Positions 1 to 10,499 of a stretch of 53,448 nt of DNA are shown piece by piece (position 1 is the stretch's first letter; the number at the start of each line of letters is the position of its first letter). Source of the DNA: Pholiota molesta (lineage: Eukaryota > Basidiomycota > Agaricomycetes > Agaricales > Strophariaceae). The position numbers and the translations under genes are program-made. The notes beneath the pieces are model-generated. The model had not been told where the DNA came from. It worked only from the letters and a program-made list of their open reading frames with translations, and did not search any database. The stretch covers positions 1 to 53,448 of the forward strand of contig JACGCK010000274.1 in assembly GCA_014925825.1 (NCBI GenBank), written 5' to 3'.

Positions 1-1
1 T

Positions 2-540
2 GACTTCCTCCGCGTCAAGTTCAGGAACGGAACTTCCGGCGACTTCGAGGACGTCCATGTGTTTGGCCACCACGCTGATATTCCCTTCACCGAGTTCGTC
101 TACCGTGCCGAGGTAAGCATCATCAATCTACATCACACTCTATGGTAAATTGGTGACTCAATGGGTACGCAGAGCGCTGCCATCACCAGCAACAAGCAAT
201 GGATGGACGTCTGCGGTGTCAAGTCCGCCGTCGACATCCTCGGATTCCAAGCCAACTCCGACAACTTCTTCTACTACATCATGTCCTGCATCGCGCTCGC
301 CGGCGTCGTCTTTGGCGCGTCCAATACATGAAGAACCGCCGCGGCGAGCAGCGCCGCCTCAGGCTCCAGGGTCAGGAGGTGAGTCAAGTCGTTTACGCAG
401 ACTATGGCACCATCGTGCACGCCCGGACAGGAGCGGCACCTGCGGAGGATGTGTACCAGCACGGGGCGACGAAGCCGTACGACGAACATGCGTTCGTCGG
501 AGAGGATTACTACCCCGAACGCCCGCTGTGGATCCTCTGA
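2..540 (+). CDS. 3' end of a membrane protein gene (possibly ABCG-type transporter), with an apparent frameshift
   Basis: The gene enters from the left edge. A first exon (2-112) reads DFLRVKFRNGTSGDFEDVHV and ends at a gtaagc donor. The next exon starts at 173 after a cag acceptor and encodes a hydrophobic segment (FFYYIMSCIALAGVVFGA) that looks like a last transmembrane helix. In that frame a stop comes at 329-331. Shifting by one base at about 317-320 gives a basic cytosolic tail starting QYMKNRRGEQRR and ending PERPLWIL at 540, so one base is probably missing there. The pattern of a Cys in an extracellular loop, an LGF motif, a final helix and a basic tail resembles the end of ABCG half-transporters, but the piece is too short to be sure. 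A type I membrane protein of another family is equally possible. Confidence 0.5.
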
Positions 541-1498
541 GTGCCTGCATAGGGTGTCCAAGCCATGGTCTGCTGGAGATATTTATGTCCTGGCTGGCTC
601 CAGCCTGTGCTTTTGCGTGATACTTATACTTACCGTTTTGCGCCGCCCTGTAGAACTTGTACGTTCCTGTCCCTGCCATGGCCCAAGATCAGAAAATCAG
701 GTTCATCTGAAGGGGCGATCGACTTTTTTGCCTGATGCATAGCGATTCCACCACAGACATTATTGCCAATGGATGATTTGCAGTGATCGGACGAATTCAT
801 ACCAACACTCCTTTACCTTTTTTTCTTTGATTACTCCGTTTCTTCGCATCGTGTTCTTAGTAAAATTTTCTATCCGAGTCAGATATTGGCATCCTCAGTA
901 AACCTCGTATCTCGTTCTTGTTCCAATGCTGTACCTGTATTTATATATCGCATTCCTTTCAAAAATACATTTGTTCAGATTCTTTTCATTGCTTGATCAT
1001 GGCCGACGATGAGTAGATTCGACCGGCGTTCCAGATCTTTTAAAGTTCAAACAACGGGAGCTTCAATTTATGGTTTCTGCGCTTCTTATAATAAACTCTT
1101 CCAGCCGTGTCAAATTGGTTGACACGGCCTCAGAGTCTGGGAGACTTTGAACTACAGAACAGGTCTAAGTATTACTCTCACAACACCCAATCTTACGTTT
1201 AACAGAGTGTAGTTTGAGGCTCAGTCAAGTATAAGTGATGCTAGATTAGATTCTGGCTGTTCATCGATCATTGTTGAGCTTGATTTTGAATTGATTTTGA
1301 ACATGGCCCGAACATGAACATGGCTAGCCGATAGAACGTAATCGGTAAGTATGAGACTAGGCAGGTTGAATGTATAAGTACAGGGAACGCCCCTTTTTAA
1401 CGGTTCGGATTAGGTTGTCTGCGTCTTTCTCACCACTAGCTACTCTTATAACTGGGACAGTATCAAGAGCTCACTATACGCCTCACTCCATCCAAGTC
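541..1498. other. Intergenic region upstream of the tandem array
   Basis: No convincing coding exon is visible on either strand. The stretch contains AT-rich sequence, probably the terminator of the first gene and the promoter of the first array gene. It also holds a perfect 10-bp inverted repeat described separately. Confidence 0.6.
1104..1128. repeat. Perfect 10-bp inverted repeat with 5-nt spacer
   Basis: The arms gccgtgtcaa and ttgacacggc are exact reverse complements around the spacer attgg. The site lies about 370 bases upstream of the first array gene. It could be a dimeric regulator site or a transcript hairpin. The sequence alone does not decide. Confidence 0.5.
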
Positions 1499-3372
1499 AT
1501 GGCCGAGTTGCCGCTTATTCTGGCAGAATGCACTGTAAAATTTGAAGTGGAAGCACACTATGACTACCCGAATCGTTTACGCTTTCTCAATGCGGTCGCA
1601 CGGCACCCAACGCTTCGCGAGCTCGGGACAATGCGTTGCCTCATCGTAGGACGTCGTGATCTATTCAAATCGTATGGCGACTTCCTGCAGGTCATGGACG
1701 ATGCCAGTCACGAGATGATGGAATTCTCTACAGCACTGTTCGATGCGCACAGCATCGTTCGCCCATGGCTTGTAGATGGCGGCCGCAAGAGTGGTTCAGG
1801 ATGTTGGGGAACAGAGCTGAACGTTGGGGAAATGGTGTATATCGAGGATCTGACTGTTGGAGAACCGGCGAGTTTTTTTTCATTGCTTACTTTCCATGGT
1901 GTCTAATAGTAGTGCGAACCAGTTCCGCGGACGTGGTGTAGGGTCATGGATGCTGCAGCAACTTTTCCAATCATCCTTCGTCCTTACCCCACAAGGGAAT
2001 ACGAACGTTTTCTGCTGGCCCATGCCGCCCAGAAACGAAACCGATGCTAGGAACTGGGAAGCGAAGGTCGGACAAGTTAACAAATTCTTTCGTCAAGTGA
2101 GTGGCAGTGGAGAACAATGTTGGTCCTTAATTTTAATGACGACCACAGAATGGCTTCCGACGCATTGGACGTACCTCGTTCTTTAGTTACTCTCCAAGCC
2201 CAGGTCATCCTTCGCGCCAGCTTCCGATGGAGAACGATCCCGAACGAGCAGGTAGTGAGTCTGCAATCGCACCTGATGCGGCAACTCCTCAGCAGCTCCG
2301 ACGCGAATATCCCCTGCACTCGGCCATCGCCAATAACAAGACTCTAGAGATCGCAGGGATTCTCACCGCTGCGTACGCGACGAACCCCGCAATAATTTAT
2401 CAACCAGATGGCGCAGGTCAAACGCCTCTTTATGTCGCTGCTGGTGTGCCTAACCTGCCTGCATTGCGCACCTTGGTCGATCTTGGCATGGTAGATGATT
2501 CACGCAATGCGTCGGACAGTGAACAGATGATGGCGCCGCTGGACAGATTACAGGATACTATGCGCCAGACCAGAGAGTTCATGGAGACCATGCTAGGCAC
2601 ATGGAATGGGTACACGCCGGAAACGCTCGCTTGCGAGTACCTCCTGAAGAAGGCTCTTGGACAGCCACTCATTGCCGAATCGGAGGAGGAGTATGTCACC
2701 AAGCGCCGCTTGGGATGTACTTGTGGCTTGTGCACGGATCAGTGGCTTTCCCCGCGCATGAGATTCCGGCTTCAGTGTGCGTTTTCTGATACCAAATCTA
2801 CAAACGTTAACGACGATTGACGACTATATACAGCTGAATCAGAGATGACCGCAGATGGCATGGGGATGGACGTAGATTACTTTAAAGCAGGGAAGCCACT
2901 CTCCGCCGAGGAGACCCTGATTAGGAACAGCGAATATCTTCCGCTAGCATTACGCGTCCAGATGCACAAATCATTCTATCAAGGCTATCAGTCCCTATTC
3001 TTAGCTGTAGCGCATATTCTCGAGGACTCTGCCAACGGGATGCCTACCCCGGCGCGCGTTCTCGCACAAGGCCTCGGAGGTGATGCCCGGAATGTCAACT
3101 TCTACATCAATAAAGGCGGTCGCGTAGAATATGCGCTCGATGCGATTATTCATGCGGCGAAGGAGCAATCAGTGCTTGGCGATGGCTCATTTGACAAATT
3201 ATGGGACAATCCCGATGATGTTCGCGATGGCGGCATGGTAAATATGCCCAAGTGCGCGAACGATCTGGCATTCTCGCTTGTCAGAAAAATGTTGGGACTC
3301 GACCCTACGATCGCGAGCGGGCCTTATCATGATGGGGGAGATGCTGATATGTATGATGACGAAGACTTTTGA
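1499..3372 (+). CDS. GNAT-like acetyltransferase / ankyrin-repeat fusion, array unit 1 (complete)
   Basis: Exons read as 1499-1867, 1923-2096, 2149-2776 and 2834-3372 give 569 residues with consistent phases (0, 0, 1). The start is the ATG shared with the other units (MAxLPLxLxECT). Residues 1-207 look like a GNAT fold. Strand 4 ends in IEDLTV, then F-RGRGVG at 124-130 matches the acetyl-CoA pyrophosphate loop (R/Q-x-x-G-x-G/A). VNKFFRQ joined to NGFRRIGRT matches the usual FY-x-x-x-GF motif near the end of the fold. Residues 235-330 carry ankyrin-like repeats (YPLHSAIANN, TPLYVAAG). A C-x-C-x2-C motif followed by WLSPRM lies near 370-390. The last 180 residues (FYQGYQ, GGRVEYALDAI, CANDLAFSLVR) match no domain I recognise. 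Intron 1 begins with GC rather than GT. Substrate and role are unknown. Confidence 0.8.
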
Positions 3373-3831
3373 AAGGTTTTTCAAGAATAACTCTCCCAGT
3401 GATTGACAACTGATGCCGCTTTGCTCTGTCTTCAGTTTCTGCAGCACTTCATGTACTTATACCGCTGGCCTCCGAATCGTCAAAAGGCCAACTGAATGAG
3501 CTCGGATGTAGGATCAGATTTGGGTCAGATTGTTGGAAAATTGGCTTCGAAGAATGTAACAAAGAGTCCGAGTTTTGGTTTGAGTAGTGTTTGTGTAGTT
3601 CCGATATTAGGACTTGCAGCTGTCATGTTGTCTCGTGAAAGTAGTTCGAACACTACAAAGTATGTTTCAAAAGTCATCGGCGCTAACCGAGCGCTAATTG
3701 CGATCATCTCAAGCAACTCGATGACGTAATACATCGTTACCATAAAAGAGACAATTGTGACTTTCATTTGCCGGCTTGTCTATCACCAATACTCTGCTTG
3801 AACGTCATTGCAAACTCCGCAGATCCAAATT
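3373..3831. other. Spacer between array units 1 and 2
   Basis: No gene is visible. The end of the spacer (about 3676-3732) contains a block, tcggcgctaa...actcgatgacgtaatac, that recurs in the spacer before unit 3, so part of the intergenic DNA was duplicated with the genes. Confidence 0.6.
3722..3730. promoter_or_regulatory. CRE/ATF-like motif tgacgtaat
   Basis: The motif tgacgtaat matches the core that bZIP factors of the ATF/CREB type bind. It lies about 110 bases upstream of the unit 2 start and recurs in the spacer before unit 3. The function is inferred from motif resemblance and recurrence only. Confidence 0.3.
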
Positions 3832-5688
3832 ATGGCCGTGCTACCATTTAATCTGGCTGAATGCACTGTGAAATTTGATTTAGAGGCACACCACGACTAC
3901 CCCAATCGTTTGCACTATCTCAATGCGGTCGCACAACATCCAAAGCTCGGCGAGCTCGCAAAAATGCGTTGCCTCCTTGTGGATTGTCGATACGTTTTCA
4001 AGACACACCGCGACTTCTTGAAGATAATGGAAGAGGAGAGCCATGAGATGATGGAGTTCTCCACAACGCTGTTTGACGCGCACAGCAACGTTCGCCCTTG
4101 GCTCGTAGATGTCGGATACAGAAGGGGCTCAGGATGTTGGGGCGCGGAGTTGAGCACAGGGGGAATGGTATATATCGAGAATTTGACTGTAAAAGAGTCG
4201 GCGAGTCTTTCCTTTGCTCTGTTTTCCGTATACTGTCTAATGGGGGGTGTGAAACAGCTTCGCAAACGGGGTATCGGGTCATTAATTCTGCAGGAACTTT
4301 TCCAGTCATCGTTTGTACTCACCTTACTTGAAAAAGCAAATGTTTTTTGCCGGCCCATGCCTCCCAGGAACGAGATGGATGCTAGCAATTGGGATGCGAA
4401 GGTCGAACGAGTGAACAAATTCTTCCGTATTGTGAGTGTCAATGCCACACAACGATTTCTCAATGTCAACGACGTTTACAGAATGGCTTCCGACGCATCG
4501 GACGTACCTCATTCTTTGGCTACTCTCCCCATCCCAATCATCCCTCGCGCAGGCTACCAATAATAAACGATCCAAAACGACTGGGAAACCAGTTTACAGG
4601 CGCGCCTGATGTCAGTCCCGAGCAGATGCAGCACGATTATCCACTCCACTCCGCCATCGCAAACAATAACACTGTTAGGATCGCAGCTATCCTCGCTTCC
4701 GCGCATGCGTCGGACCCAGCAAAGATTCGCCAGCCAGACAGCATGGGCTTTACGCCACTCCATGTAGCTGCTAGCGTGCCGAATCTTTTCGCAGTGCGCG
4801 CCCTGCTCAAACTTTGCGCCGCAGGTGATTTGCGTAACGCGTCAAATAAGGAACATCTGACTCCGCTGGACAGATTGCAGGACACAATGCGTCGGACCCG
4901 AGATCTCGCGGAAACTACACTGGGAGTATGGGACGGATATCCGCGGGAGGCTCTCGTGTGCGAATTCCTTCTGAGGAAGGCGCTTCGAGTGCCGCCCATT
5001 CTGGAGTCGGAGGAAGAGTATATTGTCAAGCGCCGGTTCGGATGTACCTGTGGCTCATGCAGTGATCAATGGCTTTCCCCACGCATGAGGCGCTGTCTTA
5101 AAGGTGTGTGCTTTCTTTAATAGACCTGTTCATTGTATTTGAAGACTGTGTATAGTTATAGCGGAGGTGGACCATGACATCATATGGACGGAATTGGATA
5201 ACCACAAGTCCAACGAGCCGCTCTTCATGTCATCGCCGTATACAGATCATCTTCCAATACCATTTCATACGAACATGGACAAGGCATTCTTCCAAGGTTA
5301 CTGTTCCCTTTTTTCCGCCTTCGCGACCATCCTCGATGATTCTGACTACGGAAACCCCACTGCTACGCGTGTTCTTGCACAAGCCCGCCACGATGACCGC
5401 AATGTCAACTTCTACATCAATGAAGGCGGCCGCGTAGACTATGCGCTCGACGCAATCATTGATTGTGCGAAGGACCAATCAGTGCTTGGTGATGGCGAGT
5501 TTGAAGCTGTATATGATGATCCAAAGCAGGTCGCCTATACGGGGGTCGTGAATATGCCCAGGTGCGCGAATGATCTGGCATTCACGCTTGTCAGACAAAA
5601 GATGGGAATGGACCCAAGGGCTCCGAGGGGATCTTTTTACGATGATGATGTCGATATGCATGGTGAGGACGAGGATGATGAGGGCTAG
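3832..5688 (+). CDS. GNAT-like acetyltransferase / ankyrin-repeat fusion, array unit 2 (complete)
   Basis: Exons 3832-4200, 4258-4431, 4482-5103 and 5162-5688 give 563 residues with the same intron positions and phases as unit 1. The GNAT loop reads LRKRGIG and the post-intron motif NGFRRIGRTSFFGYS. The ankyrin part includes YPLHSAIANN and TPLHVAAS, followed by GCTCGSC and WLSPRM. The last exon carries FFQGYC, GGRVDYALDAI and CANDLAFTLVR and ends in an acidic tail. Intron 1 (4201-4257) starts with GC, is 57 nt long and has no in-frame stop. Retaining it would add 19 residues just before the acetyl-CoA loop without breaking the frame. This is probably the best-preserved unit. Confidence 0.8.
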
Positions 5689-6428
5689 AGATAGGCTTCT
5701 TTTCATACCGATTATTGACCACTGACGCCATCCATGTTTTGCGTTGCCTTGGCTCTTCGGTTTATTCAGTACTCATGGGTACTCTAATACACCCTGCCCC
5801 GTCGAAAGGATACATGAAATAATTATTATGCAGCTCAGATTTAGGATCAGGTAGTAATCAAACTAAGTACTCGCGACTTCATTGAAAAAAAAAGGGTCTT
5901 AGCCTTAGTTTGGTGTTAGTGTAAGCGTATAACAATATGGATGTTAAGCAATGGAATTCAGGGAGAGTATCGATGGTTTGTGTAAAATTGCGCGATTTTG
6001 CAATACTCGGCGCTAATTTCCATCGCCAGCGCTTATGTTCCGAACTCGATGACGTAATACATTTGTCACGTTGTGTATGTAGTCCTAGTGACACCACTTC
6101 AGTGACTAGTGACACCTTCAGTTGTCAACGGCTGCGTTGGTCGTCCGAGTCGCAGCGTCGAGCGTGCTAGTGGCCTTCTATCCCTCATAATGGCAGCACG
6201 TCGAGCATACAGGTGCGTGAGATCCAGACTAACTAAACCAAGTGTACGATGGGACTGATTTATGTCTAGGGCACCTCGCATGCGATGTTTCTAATGTGGC
6301 CAGACATGGCTAGACAAAATTGAAACAAAGGAAAAGCTCACCCTGGTGGCGACGTTCGTGTGGCTTTGCGACTCACACCTGTACCACCACCAAGCTCACC
6401 TACAGACAGCCACCCCCTAGCCTTAAAC
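5689..6428. other. Spacer between array units 2 and 3
   Basis: No gene is visible. It contains the recurring block tcggcgctaat near 6008 and gatgacgtaatac ending at 6060. Its right part (tctagggcacctcgcat at about 6266, gctagacaaaattga at about 6310) is shared with the spacer before unit 4, which shows promoter-side duplication. Confidence 0.6.
6050..6058. promoter_or_regulatory. CRE/ATF-like motif tgacgtaat (second copy)
   Basis: This is the same nonamer as at 3722, embedded in the same flanking block ending actcgatgacgtaatac. It lies about 370 bases upstream of the unit 3 start, so its distance to the gene is not conserved. Confidence 0.3.
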
Positions 6429-7642
6429 ATGGCCGATTCCGCATTGAATCTCGCAGAATGCACTGCGACTTTCAAGCCAGGGAAGAACCACGACTACCCG
6501 AAGCGTTTGCGCTATCTTAACGGCGTCGCACGGCACCCGATACTCGGCGAGCTTGCCACAATGCAAGGCATCATGGTCGAACGTCGAGACTTTTACAAAA
6601 CACACGGGGACTTCCTGCAGATGATGGACTGCGAGAGCGACGAGCTATTGCAATTCGCCAAAGCACTCTTCGACGCCAACAGCAACGTGCGCCCGTGGCT
6701 CATAGACGGTGGGTACAGGAGTGGCGCGGGGCGTTGGGGTGCGGAGCTGAGCTCAGGGGATATCTTATACATTCTGGATTTGACGGTGAAAGAACAGGTG
6801 AAGCTATTTTTTTGTTCGTTTTCTCGTACAGTGTCTGACGGGGCTGCGAACCAGGTCCGTGGACGCGGTGTTGGATCGTGGGTTCTCGAGCAACTTTTAC
6901 AGTCTCGTTTCGTACATGCTTTACGAGGAAAGGCGCACATATTTTGCTGGCCCATGCCGCCCTGGAACAGGGCTGATGCCGACAGCAGGTCGCCTGAAAA
7001 GGTGGATCAAGTTAACAGGTTTTTCCGTAAAGTGAGTGTCCATGGCAAACAAACATTTCTAGTTTTTAATGAAACCGATATCAGAATGGCTTCAGGCGCA
7101 TAGGACGTACCTCGTTCTTTGGGTACTCTCTTGACCCAAATCACCGCGCGCACCGACTTCCTATTGAAGACGACCCCGGATTACTGGGCGACGAATTTCC
7201 GAATATGTCGGCCGATATCGATCCCGAGAAGGAATTCCCATTGCACTTCGCCATCGCAAACGTCAAGACTGCTGAGATATCTGCGATCCTCACCGTTGTC
7301 CATGCGCTGAATCCAGCAAAAATTCACCAGCCCGATTTTATGGGTTTCACTCCATTGTTCGTCGCTGCTGGCTCCCAGAACTTGACTGCGTTGCGTACCC
7401 TGCTCAACCTCGGGGTGGCAGGAGATCTGCGGAACGCATCGAATAAGGACCATATGACACCGCTGGAAAAACTGCAGGATACGATGCGCGACACCCGAGA
7501 GTTCGTGGAGACCATGGGATTGTCGGATGGATATTCACCAGACGAGCTAGCATGCGAGTACCTCTTGAAAGAGGCTTTGGGAATGCCACTCATGGCAGAT
7601 TCAGAGGGGGAGTATATCATTAAGCACCGGTCCTCGGTGTAA
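6429..7642 (+). CDS. GNAT-like acetyltransferase / ankyrin-repeat fusion, array unit 3 (C-terminally truncated)
   Basis: Exons 6429-6797, 6855-7031 and 7085-7642 give 367 residues. The GNAT part is complete (VRGRGVG loop, FFRK joined to NGFRRIGRT), and so is the ankyrin-like part (FPLHFAIANV, TPLFVAAG). The frame ends at IIKHRSSV, exactly where the other units enter the Cys motif. The C-x-C-x2-C motif and the whole last exon are absent downstream. Unlike the complete units, its first intron has a canonical GT donor. That intron is 57 nt and open, so retention would keep the frame. The product could still be a functional acetyltransferase-ankyrin protein, or the gene may be decaying. Confidence 0.65.
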
Positions 7643-7984
7643 ACGGTACTATCACGCACCCGATCGGCAATAGGACAGTTATATTTCTTGGACAAGATAT
7701 GTTTGTTAGCGGCCTAGTTTTAAATTGGCACATTTTTCGAACTCATCGGCGCTAATTGCGATCAGCGCTCATTTCTAGGGCGCCTCGCACTGGCATCAGT
7801 GGCATGTGATGTAACATGTTATGCTTGTTTCTTTTTAGCAAATAAGCCTAGACAAAATTGACTCGGAAACAAATAAATTATAAAACTGTTAACGACTGTC
7901 ATTACACATTCCACTTTTCGTGGCTCTTCGACGCTCCCCTTTACGACCACTTTCAGTCTCAGACGACCATGCCTCCTACAAATC
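7643..7984. other. Spacer between array units 3 and 4
   Basis: No gene is visible and no trace of the lost C-terminal exon of unit 3 can be recognised. It contains the block catcggcgctaattgcgatc near 7745 and the motif cctagacaaaattga near 7849, both shared with other spacers. Confidence 0.6.
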
Positions 7985-8305
7985 ATGACCGAGTCCTCAA
8001 TCGAGTTGAACTTCGCAGATTGCACTGCAGTTTTCAAGCCAGGGAAGAACTATGATTATCCCAAACATTTGCGCTATCTTAATGGCGTCGCAAAGCACCC
8101 GAAACTCGGCGAGCTTGCCACAATGTGTTGCCTCATCGTGGAACGTCGAGACTTATTCAAAACCCACGGGGACTTCCTGCAGATGATGGACGGTGAGAGC
8201 AGCAAGCTGCTGCAATTTGCCAAAGGACTCTTCGATGCCCACAGCAATGTTCGCCCGTGGCTCATAGATGGTGGATACAGGAGTGGCTCAGGGTGTTGGA
8301 GCTGA
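7985..8305 (+). pseudogene. N-terminal fragment of the GNAT/ankyrin family, array unit 4
   Basis: The open frame encodes 106 residues closely matching the start of units 3 and 5 (FADCTAVFKPGKNYDYPK, FDAHSNVRPWLIDGGYRS). It then breaks at GSGCWS and a stop. Compared with unit 2, seven bases (ggcgcgg) are missing after tgttgg at 8299/8300, which shifts the frame. Homology fades out within about 12 bases after that. The acetyl-CoA loop, the ankyrin part and the C-terminal domain are all absent before the next unit starts at 8681. Confidence 0.8.
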
Positions 8306-8680
8306 GCACCGACTACAAGCAATTGCTCCGACCAACACAAAGAACTTTATGCAAAAAAACCTTTGGAGGTATGTTTTGCATGAGAGTAAGTAAGTTCTTC
8401 CTGCGTATTGCCTGCGTATCAACTGCGATCTGAGCGTGACATCGCGTGACATGTCGCGTCGCAAGACGAGGCCGGCTAGTACCGAATCAGTCGATCGAAA
8501 ATCCCAGTCGCGTTTTCTGAGCAACGTCGACTGAATCTTGTGACAGCACAGGGTCGAGGGAATTCGAAAATGTTCCCATTGCCAACGTTCTGTTGTTTAG
8601 GGTTTCTTCCATTTGAACCACTACGGCGCTGCCTCATTGACCACTAGTCCACGACGAGCTTCAGGAAGTCTCAAGAAACC
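8306..8680. other. Spacer between array units 4 and 5
   Basis: No gene is seen. The sequence does not visibly resemble the spacers before units 3 and 4, so unit 5 appears to keep an independent upstream region. Confidence 0.5.
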
Positions 8681-10499
8681 ATGGCTACTTTACCTCTTAA
8701 CCTCGATGAATGCACTGTGAAAATCACACAGAAGGCGCACTACGAATACCCAACTCGAATGAGCTCCCTGGACGTGGTTGCACGACACCCACAGCTTGGT
8801 GAACTCGCCAAAATGCATTGCACAATCGTCGGCCGTCGATCTCTATTCAAGACCCACGGCGAAATCTTGCGGATGATGGATGAGGAGAGCGATGAGCTGA
8901 TGCAGTTTTCCAAGAAATTGTTTGACGCACACAGCAACGTGCAACCTTGGCTCATCGATGGCGGATACAAGAGTGGCTCAGGGTGTTGGGGAAAGGAACT
9001 CAACGAAGGGCAAATCATTCATTTCGAGAATTTGATAGTGGAAGAACAGGCGAGTCTATCTATCTATTGGCTTTTTCTACTATCTTATCGAGTTATACTT
9101 GACTCAAACTAGTTCCATAACCGTGGTATTGGATCGTTGATTCTACAGCAACTTTTTGAATCGCCTTTCAAACAGAAGGCAAATATATTCTGTTGGCCTT
9201 GGCCTCTGCCCCCGCGCCAGATAAACGAGTCCAACACAGATTGGCGTATGAAGGTCGACCGCATCAACAGGTTTTTCCGAAAAGTGGGTACCATTGACGA
9301 ACAAGCAATTGCTAAACTTAACGAGAATAAATTGCTAGACTGGCTTCCGACGCATCGGACGTACCTCGTTTTTCGGGTATTCCACCGACCCAAATCATCC
9401 CTCTCACCAACTTGCAATGCAAGACGATCCCGGTCTTCTCGGAGATGAATTTCCCGACATATCGAGCCTCACCCTTGAGCAGGCGACGCTCAGATACCCG
9501 CTGCATGTGGCCATCGACGATAAACTGCAGACCTCCAAGGTTGCTGATATCATCACTACTGCGTATGCAGTGGATCCAGCCAGGATCCATCAGCCATATA
9601 TAGTAGGTTACACACCACTTCACGTCGCTGCTCTACGGCAAAACTTGCCTGCATTGCGCACCCTGCTCGATCTTGGTGTGGCAGATGATTTGCGGAACAC
9701 ATCGAACAAGGAACATTTGACGCCGCTCGAAATTTTGCAGGACAAGATGCATCGGACCCGACAAGCCGCCGAAGAAAACGTATTCGGTAAATGGGATGGG
9801 TATATGAAGGAGATGCTTGTGTGCGAGTATCTCCTGAAGAAGGCCTTAGGAATGCCGCTTATGGCAACATCAGAGGAGGAATACTTCGTGAAAGGCCGGT
9901 TGGGATGTACTTGCGGCTCATGCGAAGATCAATGGTTTTCCCCAAAAATGTCAGCCCGCCTTTTCGGTTCGTCTTTTTTCCTTTACATGAGCTGTCAAGA
10001 TGGCTATTGACAATGCTATTCAGATATGTCAGAGGCGGCCAGTGAAGTCATGCCTATGGAATTCAACAAGTTCACGTCCTCTAGGCCCCTTTCCGCTGAC
10101 CAGGCGAAACTCATCAACACCCAGTTCCTCCCGCCACAGTTACGTGTGAAGATGTACAAATCCTTCTATAAAGGTTACTGCGCCATCTTTAACGCCATTT
10201 CATGTGTACTCCAAGATGAGGCGGATGGAATCCCCACTCCTGCGCGCGTCCTCTCTCAAGCTCGTAGCGAGGGTTATGACATCGAGTATTACATCCAGAA
10301 TGGCGGCCGTGTGGAATATGCACTCGAGGCGATTATTACTCAAGCAGAGGGCCAAGGGACGTCTGGTAATGACACATTTGACTATGAGGACGAAGATGAT
10401 TGCGAAGGATCAGTGTGTGCGAATGACATGGCATTTCAACTTGTCAGGTCTAAGCTCGGACTTGAACCGATTATGTATGCTGGGTGCCATGATGGTTGA
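8681..10499 (+). CDS. GNAT-like acetyltransferase / ankyrin-repeat fusion, array unit 5 (complete)
   Basis: Exons 8681-9049, 9113-9283, 9339-9966 and 10024-10499 give 547 residues, with splice phases identical to units 1 and 2. The acetyl-CoA loop reads FHNRGIG. The motif after intron 2 is TGFRRIGRTSFF. The ankyrin-like part has YPLHVAIDDK and TPLHVAAL, and the Cys motif is GCTCGSC followed by WFSPKM. The last exon has FYKGYC, GGRVEYALEAI and CANDMAFQLVR. It lacks the insert that units 1 and 2 carry between the last two blocks and has a shorter acidic segment instead. Intron 1 (63 nt) has a GC donor and an in-frame stop, so it must be spliced. Together with units 1 and 2 it defines the full-length form of the family. 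Confidence 0.8.

Noticed and set aside
360..410. 22-nt intron-like segment (gtgagt...cgcag) in the first gene
   Set aside because: It is far shorter than any fungal intron seen here, and the frame is open through it.
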